The notes under the pieces are model-generated. The model was not told the DNA's origin. It saw only the letters and a program-made list of their open reading frames with translations, and ran no database searches. From Polytrichum commune (taxonomy: Eukaryota; Streptophyta; Polytrichopsida; Polytrichales; Polytrichaceae): a stretch of DNA of 64,000 nt. Below are positions 11,482 through 22,771 of this stretch, in pieces; the first letter of the stretch is position 1, and each line of letters opens with the position of its first letter. The position numbers were made by a program, and so were the translations under genes. The stretch covers positions 29,499,501 to 29,563,500 of the forward strand of contig OX485805.1 in assembly GCA_950295325.1 (NCBI GenBank). The letters run 5' to 3'.

Positions 11482-14400
11482 ATGGTTTTTAGTGAGGGCG
11501 ATGGACACATCACGTTCGACAAGTTCGGCCGCAACAAATTCAATCTTTATAAGTTCAAGTTGGAGATAATGATGTTCACCAAAGATCTTTGGGAGATCGT
11601 GGAGGGTTTGGAGTTGCCGCCACTGTTCACGGCGAGCGACAAGGTTAAGAAGGTGTACGAATGGTGATGCAAAAAAAATTTGCCATCATTGCCATGAGTT
11701 TGGCGGACAAGGAAATGACGCATATCAAAGGGTGTAAATGACCGGTAGAAGCATGGAAGACCTTGTGCAACATTCACGAGACCAAAAACTTGTCCAACAT
11801 CTTGTTCGTAAGGCGCAAGTTCTTTACTATCAAGATGGACGAAGGCGCCGACATCCTCGACCATATCAACAAGGTAAAATCCTTCGCGGACAAACTCACG
11901 TGCTTGGAGGTGCCCATGAAAGACGATGATGTATTCATGACCTCGTTGGATAGCTTATCACCCTCGTTTAACCATTTGATCACCACATTGGAGACGCAAC
12001 CATTTTTGGAACTCACGTTGGACTTCATCACCGCACGCCTCATGTACGAGGTGTCCAAGAGGAAGGAGAATGAGCCTCGAGGAGGTGATGTGGCCATGTT
12101 GTCACCCCAACCTCGAGCGTTCGACAACAACGAACGACACCCCGAGGTGCTACAATTGTGGTAAGTTGGGCCACATTGCTCGCAATTGTCAAAACAAACG
12201 CAAAGTGAATGCAAAAATTACAAGTTTGAGCGATGATATTGCATTTATCTTGAGAGATGAAACATCTAACACCGCCGCCACTAGATGGATTGTTGATTCG
12301 GGGGCCTTGCAACACATGACACAACATAAGTATTTTTTTGACACTTACGAACCCGTCTTGGGTCGCAAAGTGCTTATGGGTGATAACGGCATTGTAGAGG
12401 CCGTAGACAAAGGCTCTATACTAGTAGAAACACGTGTGAAAGGTCGTGTGCGGAGCATTAGAATGCATGACATGCTTCATGTGCCAAAAATGCATTCAAA
12501 CTTGCTTTCGGTGAGCAAACTCATTTCGAGGGGTTTGAAGGTGCATTTCAACTCGTTGGGATGCGTGGTGAGGGCAAACAATGGGGAGATGTTGGCCGTT
12601 GTATAGTTGGAATATAATTTGTACCAATTGAACACGAATGTGATGAATGGGGCCGAAACGAGTTCTTTGGCGCGTTCCGATGGGAACTCGTATTATTTGG
12701 AATTTGGCACAAGAGGTTGGGGCATCTTAACGTGAATAGCGTGAAAATGCTTCAAAGCATGGTGAGCGGGATGGACGTGGGAGCGGGGAAAGGTGATGCG
12801 CATTCATTCGCATGCGAAGGATGTGTGAAGGGCAAACAAGCGAGGCAATCATTACTGACGGATGGAGATACCCGCGCCACGAAGATCTTGGAGCTCGTGC
12901 ATTCCAATGTATGCGGGCCGATAAAAATCATGTCCATTGGAGGCGCAAGGTATTTTCTCACATTCATTGACGATTTTTTGCATAAGATTCGGATGTATGT
13001 GCTTAAGGCCAAAAGCGAGGTATTGGCAAGGCTTAAAGAGTGGAAAACCTTGGTGGAGAGGCAATTGGAGCACGTAATGAAGGTTCTTAGGACGGACAAT
13101 GGTGGGGAACATGTGTCAAAGGTATTTGATGATTTTTTGAGCAAACATGGCATTGCATGGCAAACCTCATTACCTTACACGCCGCAACAAAATGGAGTGG
13201 CGGAATGATCGAACCGAACCATTGTGGAGATGGCGCGATTCATGCCCAACGCCTCGGCCATGAATTTTGGGCGGAAGCGGTGTGCAATGCGGTGTACATG
13301 CGCAACCGGTGTCCAACCAAGGCCGTGGATGGTAAGACACCCGAGGAGGTGTGCAGCGGGAGGATGCCGCACATCTCCCACATGCGCGTTTTTGGTTATG
13401 TGGCTTATACGAAGGTGCCGGATCAAAGGCAAACGAAGTTGGACGCGAATGACGTCAAGTGTTTATTTTTCAGATTTTATGAAGGCACCAAGGCGTATCA
13501 ACTCATTTGCTTGAAGACGAAGAAAATCATCAAGAGTCCAGACGTGGTGTTTTTCGAAGACAAAACAGATTTGAAGGATTGTCCAAGTGGGAGAGTTGAG
13601 GAAGTACCCGTGGTCAAGGTGGACATATCTCCAAATCGGACGTGGAGGACTTGGACGCGAGCGGCAACGTCTCGGAGCAAGACGAAGAGCACGACATCGA
13701 GGAGGATGCGGAGACCAACATACCGGCTGCAAAATCCACTCGTAATGGAGAGACATCGAAACTTAACCATGGTAAGAAAACCGCAACCAAACCACTTCCA
13801 CCACTGCAATATGGCAATGAAACCATGGGCAATTCTAGATACCCGGATAGGCCACGCAAACTGCTTGGGGAATGATTGAAGAGCCACTTTCCGAAACCCC
13901 AAGACAAAAAACATTCAAACATGACAATCGTTGGGGAACCTAAAAACTTGAGAAAGGTAATTGAATCGAGTGATGCAAGCGAGTGGGAGTTGGCTATGTA
14001 GAGGAATATGAATATCTTATAGCCAACAGCACGTGGGAGTTAACTCCATTGTCTAAGGGCCGCAAGGCCGTAAAGTGTAAGTGGGTGTTTCACACGAAGA
14101 AAGATACGAGAGGCGTGATAGTGCGTTTTATAGCAAGGTTGGTGGCCAAAGGGTTCTCGCAAGTGGAAGGTATAGTTTTTGGCGAAACATTTGCACCCGT
14201 GGCCAAATTCAACACCATACGAGCCATCCTCGCAATCGGGGCCGAAATGGGATTGGAGATGTATCAAATGGACGTCAAGACGGCATTCTTGAACAGCGAA
14301 TTGGACGTGGTCATCTACATGGAACAACTGGAGGGGTTTGTACAAAAGGGTCGGGAACATCTCGTATGCAAGTTGAAGAAATCGCTCTACGGATTGAAGC

Positions 14401-15513
14401 AATCCGGACGAGCATGGTACGAGTGCATTCATATATTCTTTGTGAATAGAGGCTTTATGAGGAGCTATGCGGACCATTTGTTGTATGTTCTACAAACGTG
14501 CGACTACATTGTGATTGTAACTATATATGTAGACGACCTCATTATCTTGGCAAGTAATGTGGACATGATCAACGAGTTGAAGTCAAGCCTCGAGTGCGAA
14601 TTCGAGATGAATGACCTTGGCGAGTTGCATTTCTTCCTTGGAGTTCATTTCGAGAGGGACATGAGGATACACACATTACCATGCATCAACAAAGCTACAT
14701 CGAAATCATTTTGGAGCGATTCGGCATGGGTGATTGCAAGCCCATCGCAACCCCGTTCGACACCAAAACCTCATTGGCAAAGCTTTCGGAGGAGGAGTAC
14801 AAAGAGCATTTACACGAAATGAAAGATATTCCGTATCAAGGAACGGTGGGGTCGTTGATGTACGCAACGGTGGCCACAAGACCGGACCTCGCATTTGTGG
14901 TAATCGTGGTAAGCCGATTTATGTCGAAACCAGGTCCGATGCATTGGATGGCCATCAAACGAATCATGCGGTATTTGAAGGGCACTTTAGATATGAGGTT
15001 GTGTATTGACGGCCAACATATCGGCATAAAAGGTTATTCCGATGCGGTGATGTGGAAAACCGTAGTTCCACCTTGGAATACATTTTCTTTGTTGGAGAGG
15101 GGCTTGTTTTGTGGAATAGCAAACGGCAACAAACAGTGACACAATCTACAATAGAGGCGGAGTACATGGCCATGAACCGATGCACGAGGAAGGCCATTTG
15201 ACTTAGGTAGCTAATGAAAGACATAGGTTGTGTACAAGAGGAGGCGACGACTATGATGTGTGACAACCAAGGTTCTATGACACTCGCCAAGAACCCCACC
15301 AACTATGATAGGTCGAAACATATAGATGTGCAACATCATTTTTTTAGAGAAAATATTAAAAACAAAATTATAGAGTTAGAATGTTGTCCAACACAATATA
15401 CGATAGCAGATATTCTAACAAAGACATTAGCGAGAGATAGGCATGAGTTGTTAAGTGAAACAATGAGGTTGGAGTACAATGTCATCTCGCAAAGTGAGAG
15501 TATTGGAAGATAA
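11482..15513 (+). pseudogene. Decayed Ty1/copia gag-pol polyprotein
   Basis: Gag starts at ATG 11482 (FDKFGRNKFNLYKFKLEIMM) and shifts frame near 11670 and 12150. Next come the CCHC knuckle CYNCGKLGHIARNC (about 12150), protease WIVDSGALQHMT (about 12285) and the GAG-pre-integrase segment from about 12700 (WHKRLGHLN). The integrase has FIDDF, RTDNGGEH and PYTPQQNGVAE, then a stop at 13206-13208. Reverse transcriptase (13983-14680) has AFLNSELDVVIYM, KKSLYGLKQSGRAWY and the catalytic YVDD (about 14527). RNase H (14681-15513) has VGSLMYATVATRPDLA, STIEAEYMA, NPTNYDRSKHIDV and ADILTKTL. The domain order PR-INT-RT-RH is diagnostic of copia. Multiple stops and frameshifts make it inactive. No 5' LTR is visible upstream; the 120-bp array sits there instead. 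Confidence 0.92.
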
Positions 15514-15720
15514 TGTTAGGTTGCATTGGTGACATTGTCCCATATGGGTTGTCAACGCTGGTCCTTACCCATACATATAAATAAAGGCATAAAGGGAGAA
15601 GCTAATCACTCTCTCCATTGTATGCAATCCTTATATATTGTGTTCTACCTTCCTATGATGGTCTCTTTGCTTTCTTCTCTCATTTCCCGATAATTCCTAT
15701 ATAATGATGGGTAATCTTCT
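15514..15720 (+). repeat. Probable copia 3' LTR (start only)
   Basis: Directly after the polyprotein, TGTTAGGTTGCATTGG begins a stretch with a core-promoter-like TATAAATAAA (about 15578), as expected of an LTR. No upstream partner copy was found, so the right border is unknown. Confidence 0.45.
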
Positions 15721-16490
15721 TGCAGTCTTGTACTTCATCTAGTTGTTTTTAAAGCTCAACCGGTTCATTTGTAATTAACAGGCAGCTCACAAAATCTATA
15801 AATTCCAATCCACATGACACCGGAACTCAAATCTAATTTTGAAATTTGAAATGATAGATTCATGATTCACAATTGTCTCATCTACACCAGTATCACCTAT
15901 TAGTGTGGTTCACCAGTTGGAATTACGTGCTACTAAAAAATTCTACCAAAAATATCATTGTCTACCAATAATTATCTCAATTAGTGTGTGTTATTATTTG
16001 GAGTTACGCAATGCCACAACTATCCAACAAGAATGTGATATTCTACCAAAAAAATTCATTTATGTTTTGTAATGTCCAAAAAACCTATTAAACTTTTGTT
16101 AGTAAAAATTGAACTATTGAGTACGATTTATGCCAAGTAAGTATTAGTTCTCATCATGTCATTATGGTTGTGGGCATGTCACGCAATAAACGGGGGAACT
16201 GATTGCTAGTTACAGATAAACTAGTTGCATTTGAGAAATAACCGGCTGAAGTTAAAGACTTTAAGAAATCACCCATCACTTTAGACGAATGTATGGAATA
16301 AACCTCAAATCGGTAAAGAAAAACCGAAAATCCGAAATCACAACATCTCCATAGAAGGATTAAGTAATCCCCTCTTGGTGTCATTCCCATGACACAATCC
16401 GTTAGTGCTGTGATTGCGTTTTGCTTGGTGTCATGCACCATGACTGCGTTCCACTTCATGTTATCCCGCGGTGTTCCGCTACCCCCTTTC
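15721..16490. other. Intergenic with a partial family D repeat
   Basis: About 15973-16145 resembles one side of the family D inverted-repeat element seen complete at 59634-59837 (CAATTAGTGTGTGTTATTAT, then AATGTCCAAA, then AACTTTTGTTA). A 123-codon minus-strand frame at 16154-16525 has no recognisable motif and I do not call it. Confidence 0.4.
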
Positions 16491-16834
16491 CTTAGGGTTG
16501 TTTCACACAGGCTCCAAAGTCCCAACTTGTGAACCTCAAGTAATCACTGAAATATGGTTAAATATCATTAAAGTCGGATCTCGATTATTTTATGCAAAAA
16601 TATTTTTAAGACTTGTGTCAAGTGTCAAGTCTAGCTTTTTGCTTGACCCAACTCGCAACACAAGTCCCAAACCTCACCTCCCAAAAAAATCACCATGTAG
16701 GCATCCATGTCATAGTTGGGACTTAGGACTTGGGACCCGTGTGAAGTGGTAAGTCCCAACTTCCATGCTCTCAACGGTTGAGATTGCATGGATTGACCTC
16801 ATGTGACTTGGGGCCCCGTGTGAACCGGCCCCTT
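16491..16834. mobile_element. Possible degenerate MITE
   Basis: The left end (AGGGTTGTTTCACACAGG) and the reverse complement of the right end (GGGGCCGGTTCACACGGGG) are imperfect inverted repeats similar in style to the GGGCCACTTCACAC family. A target duplication cannot be read. Treat as tentative. Confidence 0.35.
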
Positions 16835-16904
16835 CCTAGTGGTTCGAAGAACCCTTCCATGTTTTCTTTATTTAGACAGTCGCAGGGGTTAAGAATGCAT
16901 ATAA

Positions 16905-17229
16905 GGCCCAAACCACACGGGAGGAACGGCAATGAGTTGGATGAATAGCATTGGTTCAAATGAGCAAGTGGTTGCCACATGAGAGGAAGTATGGGGAGTG
17001 GCAACAATGACTTTTTAGCTTCGGATTTTGCTTTGGATCTTGCTTCGGGATCTACTTGGCAATAAAGTAGAGTGACATGGCACAATAAATGTGGTTCGCA
17101 ACTACTGGGCACTAGTGCCCGGAAGTTCACAATATAAGGAGAAAACGAGGAAAAAGAGACTTTTCTTGGGCAAGGTGCCATGTTGGAGGAAGTTGTGAAA
17201 CTTCCTCTGCCTCTCGTGTGGCAAGGGCC
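16905..17229. mobile_element. Harbinger-like MITE, GGCCCAAACCACAC family, copy 1
   Basis: The left end is GGCCCAAACCACACGGGAGG. The right end, reverse complemented, begins GGCCCTTGCCACACGAGAGG. The TAA target duplication is direct: 16902-16904 and 17230-17232. Length is 325 bp. A second, almost identical copy is at 59254-59580. Confidence 0.8.
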
Positions 17230-17906
17230 TAAATTCAGAAGCAAAAACCTTGCTGCAGGGACAAATAATGCTGCCCTGTTGGCCCTCCCATTCAACTTTG
17301 CTGGAGCTGATCAACAACGTGGATCACGGGCCCGCACATTGATGGATGCAAAAGCCAAGGATGAAGACGAAGTGATTAATTACTCAAAGAAATCGATTGA
17401 TGGTCTTGAGACACACACGCGTGCATGGGAAATGCACGGGGGAGTCACTCAAGTGGAGGCCACACATGCCCAAAACCCGGAGGTTTGGACCAAAAATCGT
17501 TTTGGACATGGGGCCACACTACATGTGCAAAATGAGCCGCCATTTTCGTTAGTTTAGTGACATTCCACCTCAAAGATGACTGGTTTACGGAAAAGATTGA
17601 AATATCAATTTTCAACATCTAGACCCGATCTTGCAATTTTTATTGGATCCCAAAATGATGGGTTGTGTTTTCTTCCCATCTTTTTTCAAGAGTTGGCAGT
17701 CTGGTGGGAAGACAGACCTCCCTTCCCAGTTGCCAGTTCTATGAAGAATCAACCTCTTATTTAGTTCCTGGTATTCTAGGAAGGTGACGTTAGTGGGAGA
17801 AACCGGCAGTTTCATTGCATGTATGGTCCCCCCTTCAATCTTGTTCATCCTTGAAGCAATTTACGTGCACATTTATCTTCAAACTTCATTTCACGATTAG
17901 AATCAG
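17230..17906. other. Intergenic, no gene recognised
   Basis: An open frame extending out of the MITE to 17557 has no family motif. I see nothing else of note before the tandem array begins. Confidence 0.4.
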
Positions 17907-18422
17907 AATTTGGAACATTTCCTTCAAGGGTTATTCCCACCTCGACACAATAAACTTCATGTATAAGAGGAATCTGCAGTGCCACAGTGGAAGACATTTC
18001 TCACTTTTCATGTTCCCGCACTCGAACAAATCAACTCATGATTTCAAAGTCTTGGACTTGCAGATTCAATGGGGAACCCACATGAACCAAACTATATCCT
18101 TAGCTTATGTGCACGTTACGCTAAAAGCACACTTGTCTGTTAAGCAGAGTTCCCTTCACAATTATCAGGACGATTTGGAGTTTCTTTATTGAGACTTTAT
18201 TTGTTTATTATTTTTATTTGTTTATTTGTTTTGATTATTTTATTTTCTAAATTCTTTTTAAGGATTTGGAGTGTTTCGTTTAAGGAGAAGGGGTCACATT
18301 CCCATGACCTGATCAACGTAAGAAACTTAATTTATAAGAGGCTTCTACACTGCCGCAGAGGAGGACACTCTTACTTTTCACTTCCCCTCACATGCAAATT
18401 TAAAGCTACACTCGAACTGATC
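17907..18422. repeat. Tandem array of roughly 330-bp units, left part
   Basis: Landmarks recur in order: GATTTGGAGT, GAGGCG/GAGGAC, AACAAATCAAC, CATGATTTC, ACTTGCAGAT, AACCAAACTATATCC, and ATGTGCAC followed by TTCCCTTCACAAT. One unit runs about 17907-18173. The next starts at 18174, contains an A/T-rich filler (18188-18255), and is interrupted at 18422 by the LTR element. It resumes at 23105, is interrupted again by the LINE, and resumes at 26276. Confidence 0.7.
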
Positions 18423-18970
18423 TGTCGTGTAAATACCGATCGTGTGTCACTGCAGCTCAAGTACCAACCACCACTAACAAACAACACTAAAATATAGCAA
18501 GGTCACACATGAACAACACATCTCGACAAAGAAGGAAGATAGTAGAACACTCATAAGAGTTCTAAATCTCTTTTCAAATGCACATAATTAGTCAAACTAT
18601 CTCTCATTCCACCAAGGGAGAATCCAAGAGTGTAAGTAGATGGAGAAGAACTCAAGATTTATTGCAAATCATGCAATCTACACCTCACACAAGCTCTCTC
18701 CACACACTAACTTACAAGACTTGACTTGGCAAGAATGCCAAGCCAAGGAGGAGGCTTCTTACTTAGGAGCCTCACTTTCCAAAACTAAGGTTCATCCATC
18801 CAACTCTAAATGGATGAAGCCCACGGGATAAGGTGCGGCCGCCGACGCCGCATACCGTGACAGCTGTTGTGTAAATACCGATCGTGTGTCACTGCAGCTC
18901 GAGTACCAACCACTACTAACAAACAACACTAAAACATAGCAAGGTCACACATGAACAACACATCTCGACA
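18423..18970. repeat. Left terminal repeat block A-B-A'
   Basis: A (18423-18528) and A' (18865-18970) are 106-bp near-identical copies, starting TGTCG or TGTTG and ending CTCGACA. Between them, B (18531-18862) is near-identical to B' (22772-23104) at the other end of the element. Read on the minus strand, B contains AATAAA followed by a C/T-rich tail, as expected of an R-U5 region. A' directly follows the purine tract. The LTR is most simply A plus B, with an extra A copy here and the A part lost at the other end. Confidence 0.7.
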
Positions 18971-19289
18971 TGCCCCCCTTAGTTGACTATGGAGTCCCGC
19001 CAAGCAGCTAGGACCAACGCCAATCTAATGGTATGGATAATGAAGGATTGCTCCGCAACCAACTAGCGTGGCGAACGTCATCCCAAGAAACTGTAGGCTG
19101 GGTGCAATGTGAGCCCCATCCTTAATCGCCTCTGATGGTTGGCCATCGGATTCCACAGAATTAATTTCACCGCCTCATGTCGATTGGGTATCTAAGCCAT
19201 AACTTCCCATCTTCCATTTGGGCAGGCACAATATAATGAAAACCACACATGATCATTAAGTACGATTGGTGGGAGCACCAAGTACCGAA

Positions 19290-20287
19290 GATCCTTAACA
19301 TTGAGGACAACTCCACTGTCCAGATGGTAGAGAAGTCAAGGGTGGCCTCAAGCATGCCATGTGCCAACCACGTTGACACTGATTACACAAGAGCATAGTA
19401 GCCACCCCTTTCTTCTCTCCACACACAAAACATGGAAGACCCTCTGGCACGATGGCCAGTTCAGGATGAACTGTACCCTCAATGGGTAGATGACATGGGG
19501 CACAGTTTTTGGAATGCTCGCGACATTCCCTGCCATCCTTGTCTTCCAACAACAACAAACCACTCGGCAACACCTCCTTCACCCGAAGGATAATGCGCCC
19601 CGCCCTGACATCCAATGTCGTAGGCGCCTCATGTTGAAGATAAACAAAATCCCCTTGCCGAAATTTCTGCAATTGAGGTCAATAAGCACCACTGCGAATG
19701 CGTGCATAACGCAATGTGTCACGGTGTTGAGCAATGGACAAATTCTCCATGGCCATAGGCATGGCTCTATGGAAGAATTGAGCCCGCTCCTGCAAACACT
19801 CTGCCCAAATGTTTGGGTCATCCAAGTCCACAACAAGAGTTAACTATTCCCGAATAGAACTCGGGAGAATAGGCTCACGTCCATACAATAACTGATACGG
19901 GCTGTAGGATGCCAAAGAGGCTTGCCTACTAAATCGATAGCCCATAGCAATTTAAGGCAACATGAGGTCCCAATCCCGGTGGCTTCCCTGAAGTAATCCA
20001 TACTTCCTCAAACCATGCTTGGTTGTCTGAACAACCCGTTCAGCCAAGCCATCTGCCTCCGGATGATCCCGAGAGGTGGTACGGTGATCTATGAGCACCC
20101 CAGTGCACAACTCCTTAAAAGCACCAATGAACTCCCTCCCTTGGTCCGTCAACACCTCAGCCGGTGCTCCAAAACGTGTTAACACACGATCCAAAAAGGC
20201 GGCCGCGGCCAACTCTGCAGAGTTTTGGGGTAGAGCAACAAGCTCAATCCATTTGCTAAAATGCTCCACCATCATGCAATGCCACAA
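19290..20287 (-). pseudogene. Integrase core and C-terminus with PHD finger
   Basis: The integrase part begins HFSKWIELVALP and has LTDQGREFIGAF and EADGLAERVVQTTKHGLRKY, which supply the second Asp and the Glu of the DDE triad. It continues through YQLLYGREPILP and KFRQGDFVYLQHEAPTTLDV (integrase C-terminal barrel). It ends in a C4HC3 PHD finger (about 19293-19430): CFVCGEKKG, then LLCNQCQRGWHMACLRPP, then WSCPQC. PHD fingers usually read histone tails, so this one may guide integration as chromodomains do in chromoviruses. The integrase zinc-binding domain and first catalytic Asp are missing. In-frame stops near 19842 and 19951 show decay. Confidence 0.88.
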
Positions 20288-20290
20288 CTA

Positions 20291-21181
20291 TCATAGAGAC
20301 AACCACTGGTTATCACGATGCCTTTGCAATGAAAGGCATAAAACAACAGTCCATACTATGGTATGAAGATCCATGGCTTGGCCCAACACGAAGCGTCGTT
20401 GGCCCTTAGAAAGGTCGGGATCTGCGGTGGTGCCAGTGCGGAATCCTATAGCACGCTCCTGTTCGTCAGCCATTGGTTCGGTGTGGGTTTTGGTGTGAAC
20501 ATCCCACACCATACCTGGCCCCCGATCGCGAAAAGCGAATGACTGTGGAAATGTCATAAATGTGGGAAAGGCCCGCTGTGGTGCCCTTACTTTATTGACC
20601 AATGCCAACGGGGGTAAATCATCTCGAACAACCGGCAAAGAAGTCCGGTTTGGATCCAAGATGTCATTCACCTTTTGATCAAAAGGTGGAGGCACTGCAA
20701 AAAATGTTGCAGCTAAAGTAGATGACGGTGTGAGGTTGGTCCAAATCCACTAAGGCTGGTGGCCATAAAAACCAATGCTCGCGGCATCCACAAAAATGGG
20801 ATCTCCAAGGTGTTGACGAACATAATGATCGCCTTCCAATACCTTGTCCCGAGAGTTTCTCAACAAAGATACATTCTAAAAAATATACCCTGGAGGGGAA
20901 GGTTGGTGGAAAAACCACCACTGCATGAGGCGGATGAGGTCCCAAAATAGACTAGTCCTGGGATCCTCTAGTCCTCCGCCTGCTCCAGCACGTGAATGGC
21001 CCTGGCATGGCCATCCCGCAATCACCATATCCACTGGATCCAATTGTCGTAAGTCGGCCTCACTGATGAGTGTGACATCACGAGGGAGATGTGAAAAACA
21101 TCCATTAATGGCAGTCGGGTGTAACTGCTGAGGATACAATACCATCAACTGGTGAACATGGTGGCTGAGCGACACTTGCGG
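20291..21181 (-). pseudogene. C5-cytosine DNA methyltransferase domain of the retroelement
   Basis: One minus-strand frame runs from about 21181 to 20291 with only two stops (20876-20878 and 20750-20752) and no frameshift. Motif IV is GWPCQGHSRAG with the catalytic Cys, followed by GLEDPRTSLFWDLIRLMQ. Motif VI should read ENV, but the Glu codon is a TAG stop, leaving stop-NV. Next come GDHYVRQHLGDPIFVDAAS and WIWTNL. The C-terminal lobe has LPPLALVNKV, FAFRDRGPGMVW, EQERAIGFRTGTT (motif IX-like) and QRRFVLGQAMDL (motif X-like). The N-terminal cofactor-binding motif I was not found; the frame meets the inverted gag block at about 21180. The family transfers methyl groups to cytosine C5. Confidence 0.88.
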
Positions 21182-22771
21182 AAGCTTTCACCATTGTTGA
21201 GCAGTGTGATCGTGCCTTGTGTCAGCACGACGCCACTGACTTGGTGTCCATACTAATGGATTCTAGCAAATCCCGGAAGGTTCCGGTTGCGGCTGCGAGG
21301 TTGGCGGAGGCAGAGGTGGACAAGACCTTGCATTGTTGGTCTTGTGGGCAGGTGGGCCATGCTAAGAATGATTGTCCTTCGAAGCAAAGGCAAGCCCAGA
21401 CCGTCACTACTTCGAAGCGGAATCCATTTGTTCCCGCTAAGGGCTCGGCGAAGGGGGCGGGTAAACAATTATCCAAACAGTTGAAGTGTTCCCATTGTGG
21501 GCGGAACAATCATGCGGTAGAGAACTGCTTCGGTCTCCATCCAGAGAAACGTTCTTATTCCGAACGGGAAAAAGACGTTGGAGGCAAAAATTGGTGTCTT
21601 GGAGAAGAGGTTCAAAACTTTGGCGTCATCTAGCCAAATTTTGGACTCACCCTCTACCTCTGGCACTAAGGCTAGTTCATCCACTCCAGATTATTTTATG
21701 TTCGGAGCTTAAGGATAGGTGGTGAGTTCCGTGGCGGTGACACATGCTCAAACTGTGTCACGAGGCGCGCCTCCGACCAAAGGGGAGTCTGTGGACAGCT
21801 TACGTGCTGGGGACAATGGTCCCGCGGATCAGATTGGCCAGGCACGTCTGCCATTGTCTTTTGGTTTGGTTGATGTTGCCCAATCTATTAGTGCTTGTCA
21901 TTTGAGCTTGGAGGCTTCGAATCCGGCGACCGATGTGGTGCACACTTTGTAATCTAAAGTGTTGCACACTCTTTTGTTCACAGTAATGGAGTGGTCATCA
22001 TCGGATGTCCAACCCGCTAAGGTTTTTCCACCTAGCAGGTAGGATTTTGGAGGGCAAGGCATCCCCGCCTTCTTTGACTGTAGCTCAAGCCACCGCGGAC
22101 CTTCCTACCACGGAAAATTCGGAAGAAGCGGCCAAACGGCGAGCGAGGCTTGCGGCTGAGGCCATTGCATCTTTTAACGCACACACCTTAGATGGCCAAG
22201 ATCCAACCTCATCTTATGATTCACCAGCCTCTGTAGGCGCCGCTTACCTTTCAAATGTAGCTGCTCGACCTGCTTGCGAGCGTCGAGGCATTCGACCTGG
22301 CGTTGTACGGATGGTGAATGATTCTGGCATTTTGATGGTCAGTCGGGCTGGTGACAACCCTATTCGAGTTGCTCCACAGTGTGTGATGATGGATTCAGGA
22401 GCACAACCTGTTATGATCGGCAAAAAATTGGCGTAGGCATTGCAGTTGACAACCGACGACTTGGCTTCATGCCCATTTACCATCGTCACATCTATTGGCC
22501 ACGTGGAGCGGGCCACTGGTTATATTTGGGAGCCATTACAGCTTCGCTTCCAAGTGAAACTTGGAGATTCACCTGCACCTCTTCTTCTCATGTGTGTGGT
22601 GACGGATGCGACCAACTATGACATTTTAGTTGGTCAGCAAGCACTTTACCCCCTCGGTTTTGGTTTGGACAACTGGACTGAGGAGGCTTGGATCCGACCA
22701 GGTTGGTCAGCTGGAGACGGCCGTAGGGAACTTATTCCTGTGGCCTTTGCAGCTGCATTCTTGCCAAGTGA
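21178..22771 (+). pseudogene. Gag zinc knuckles and retroviral-type aspartic protease
   Basis: The plus strand encodes a gag end with two zinc knuckles, CWSCGQVGHAKNDC (about 21336) and CSHCGRNNHAVENC (about 21487). After several frame changes comes a protease: MDSGAQPVMIGKKLA (about 22387) with the DSG active site, a stop at 22434-22436, then YDILVGQQALYPLGFG (about 22617). The coding part runs straight into terminal repeat B' at 22772. Orientation is opposite to the methyltransferase and integrase, implying an internal inversion. The element may originally have been ordered gag, protease, methyltransferase, reverse transcriptase, integrase, PHD (inference). Confidence 0.82.

Noticed and set aside
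16154-16525. A 123-codon minus-strand frame
   Set aside because: No recognisable motif, and it overlaps the tentative MITE border.
17180-17557. A 125-codon plus-strand frame
   Set aside because: It starts inside a MITE whose second copy at 59254 does not continue the frame.
18423-18970. A-B-A' as a stand-alone miniature LTR (TRIM) element
   Set aside because: A alone has neat TGTCG...CGACA ends, but B is also the terminal repeat at 22772-23104, and the target duplication spans the larger unit, so one larger rearranged element is simpler. The TRIM reading is not excluded.
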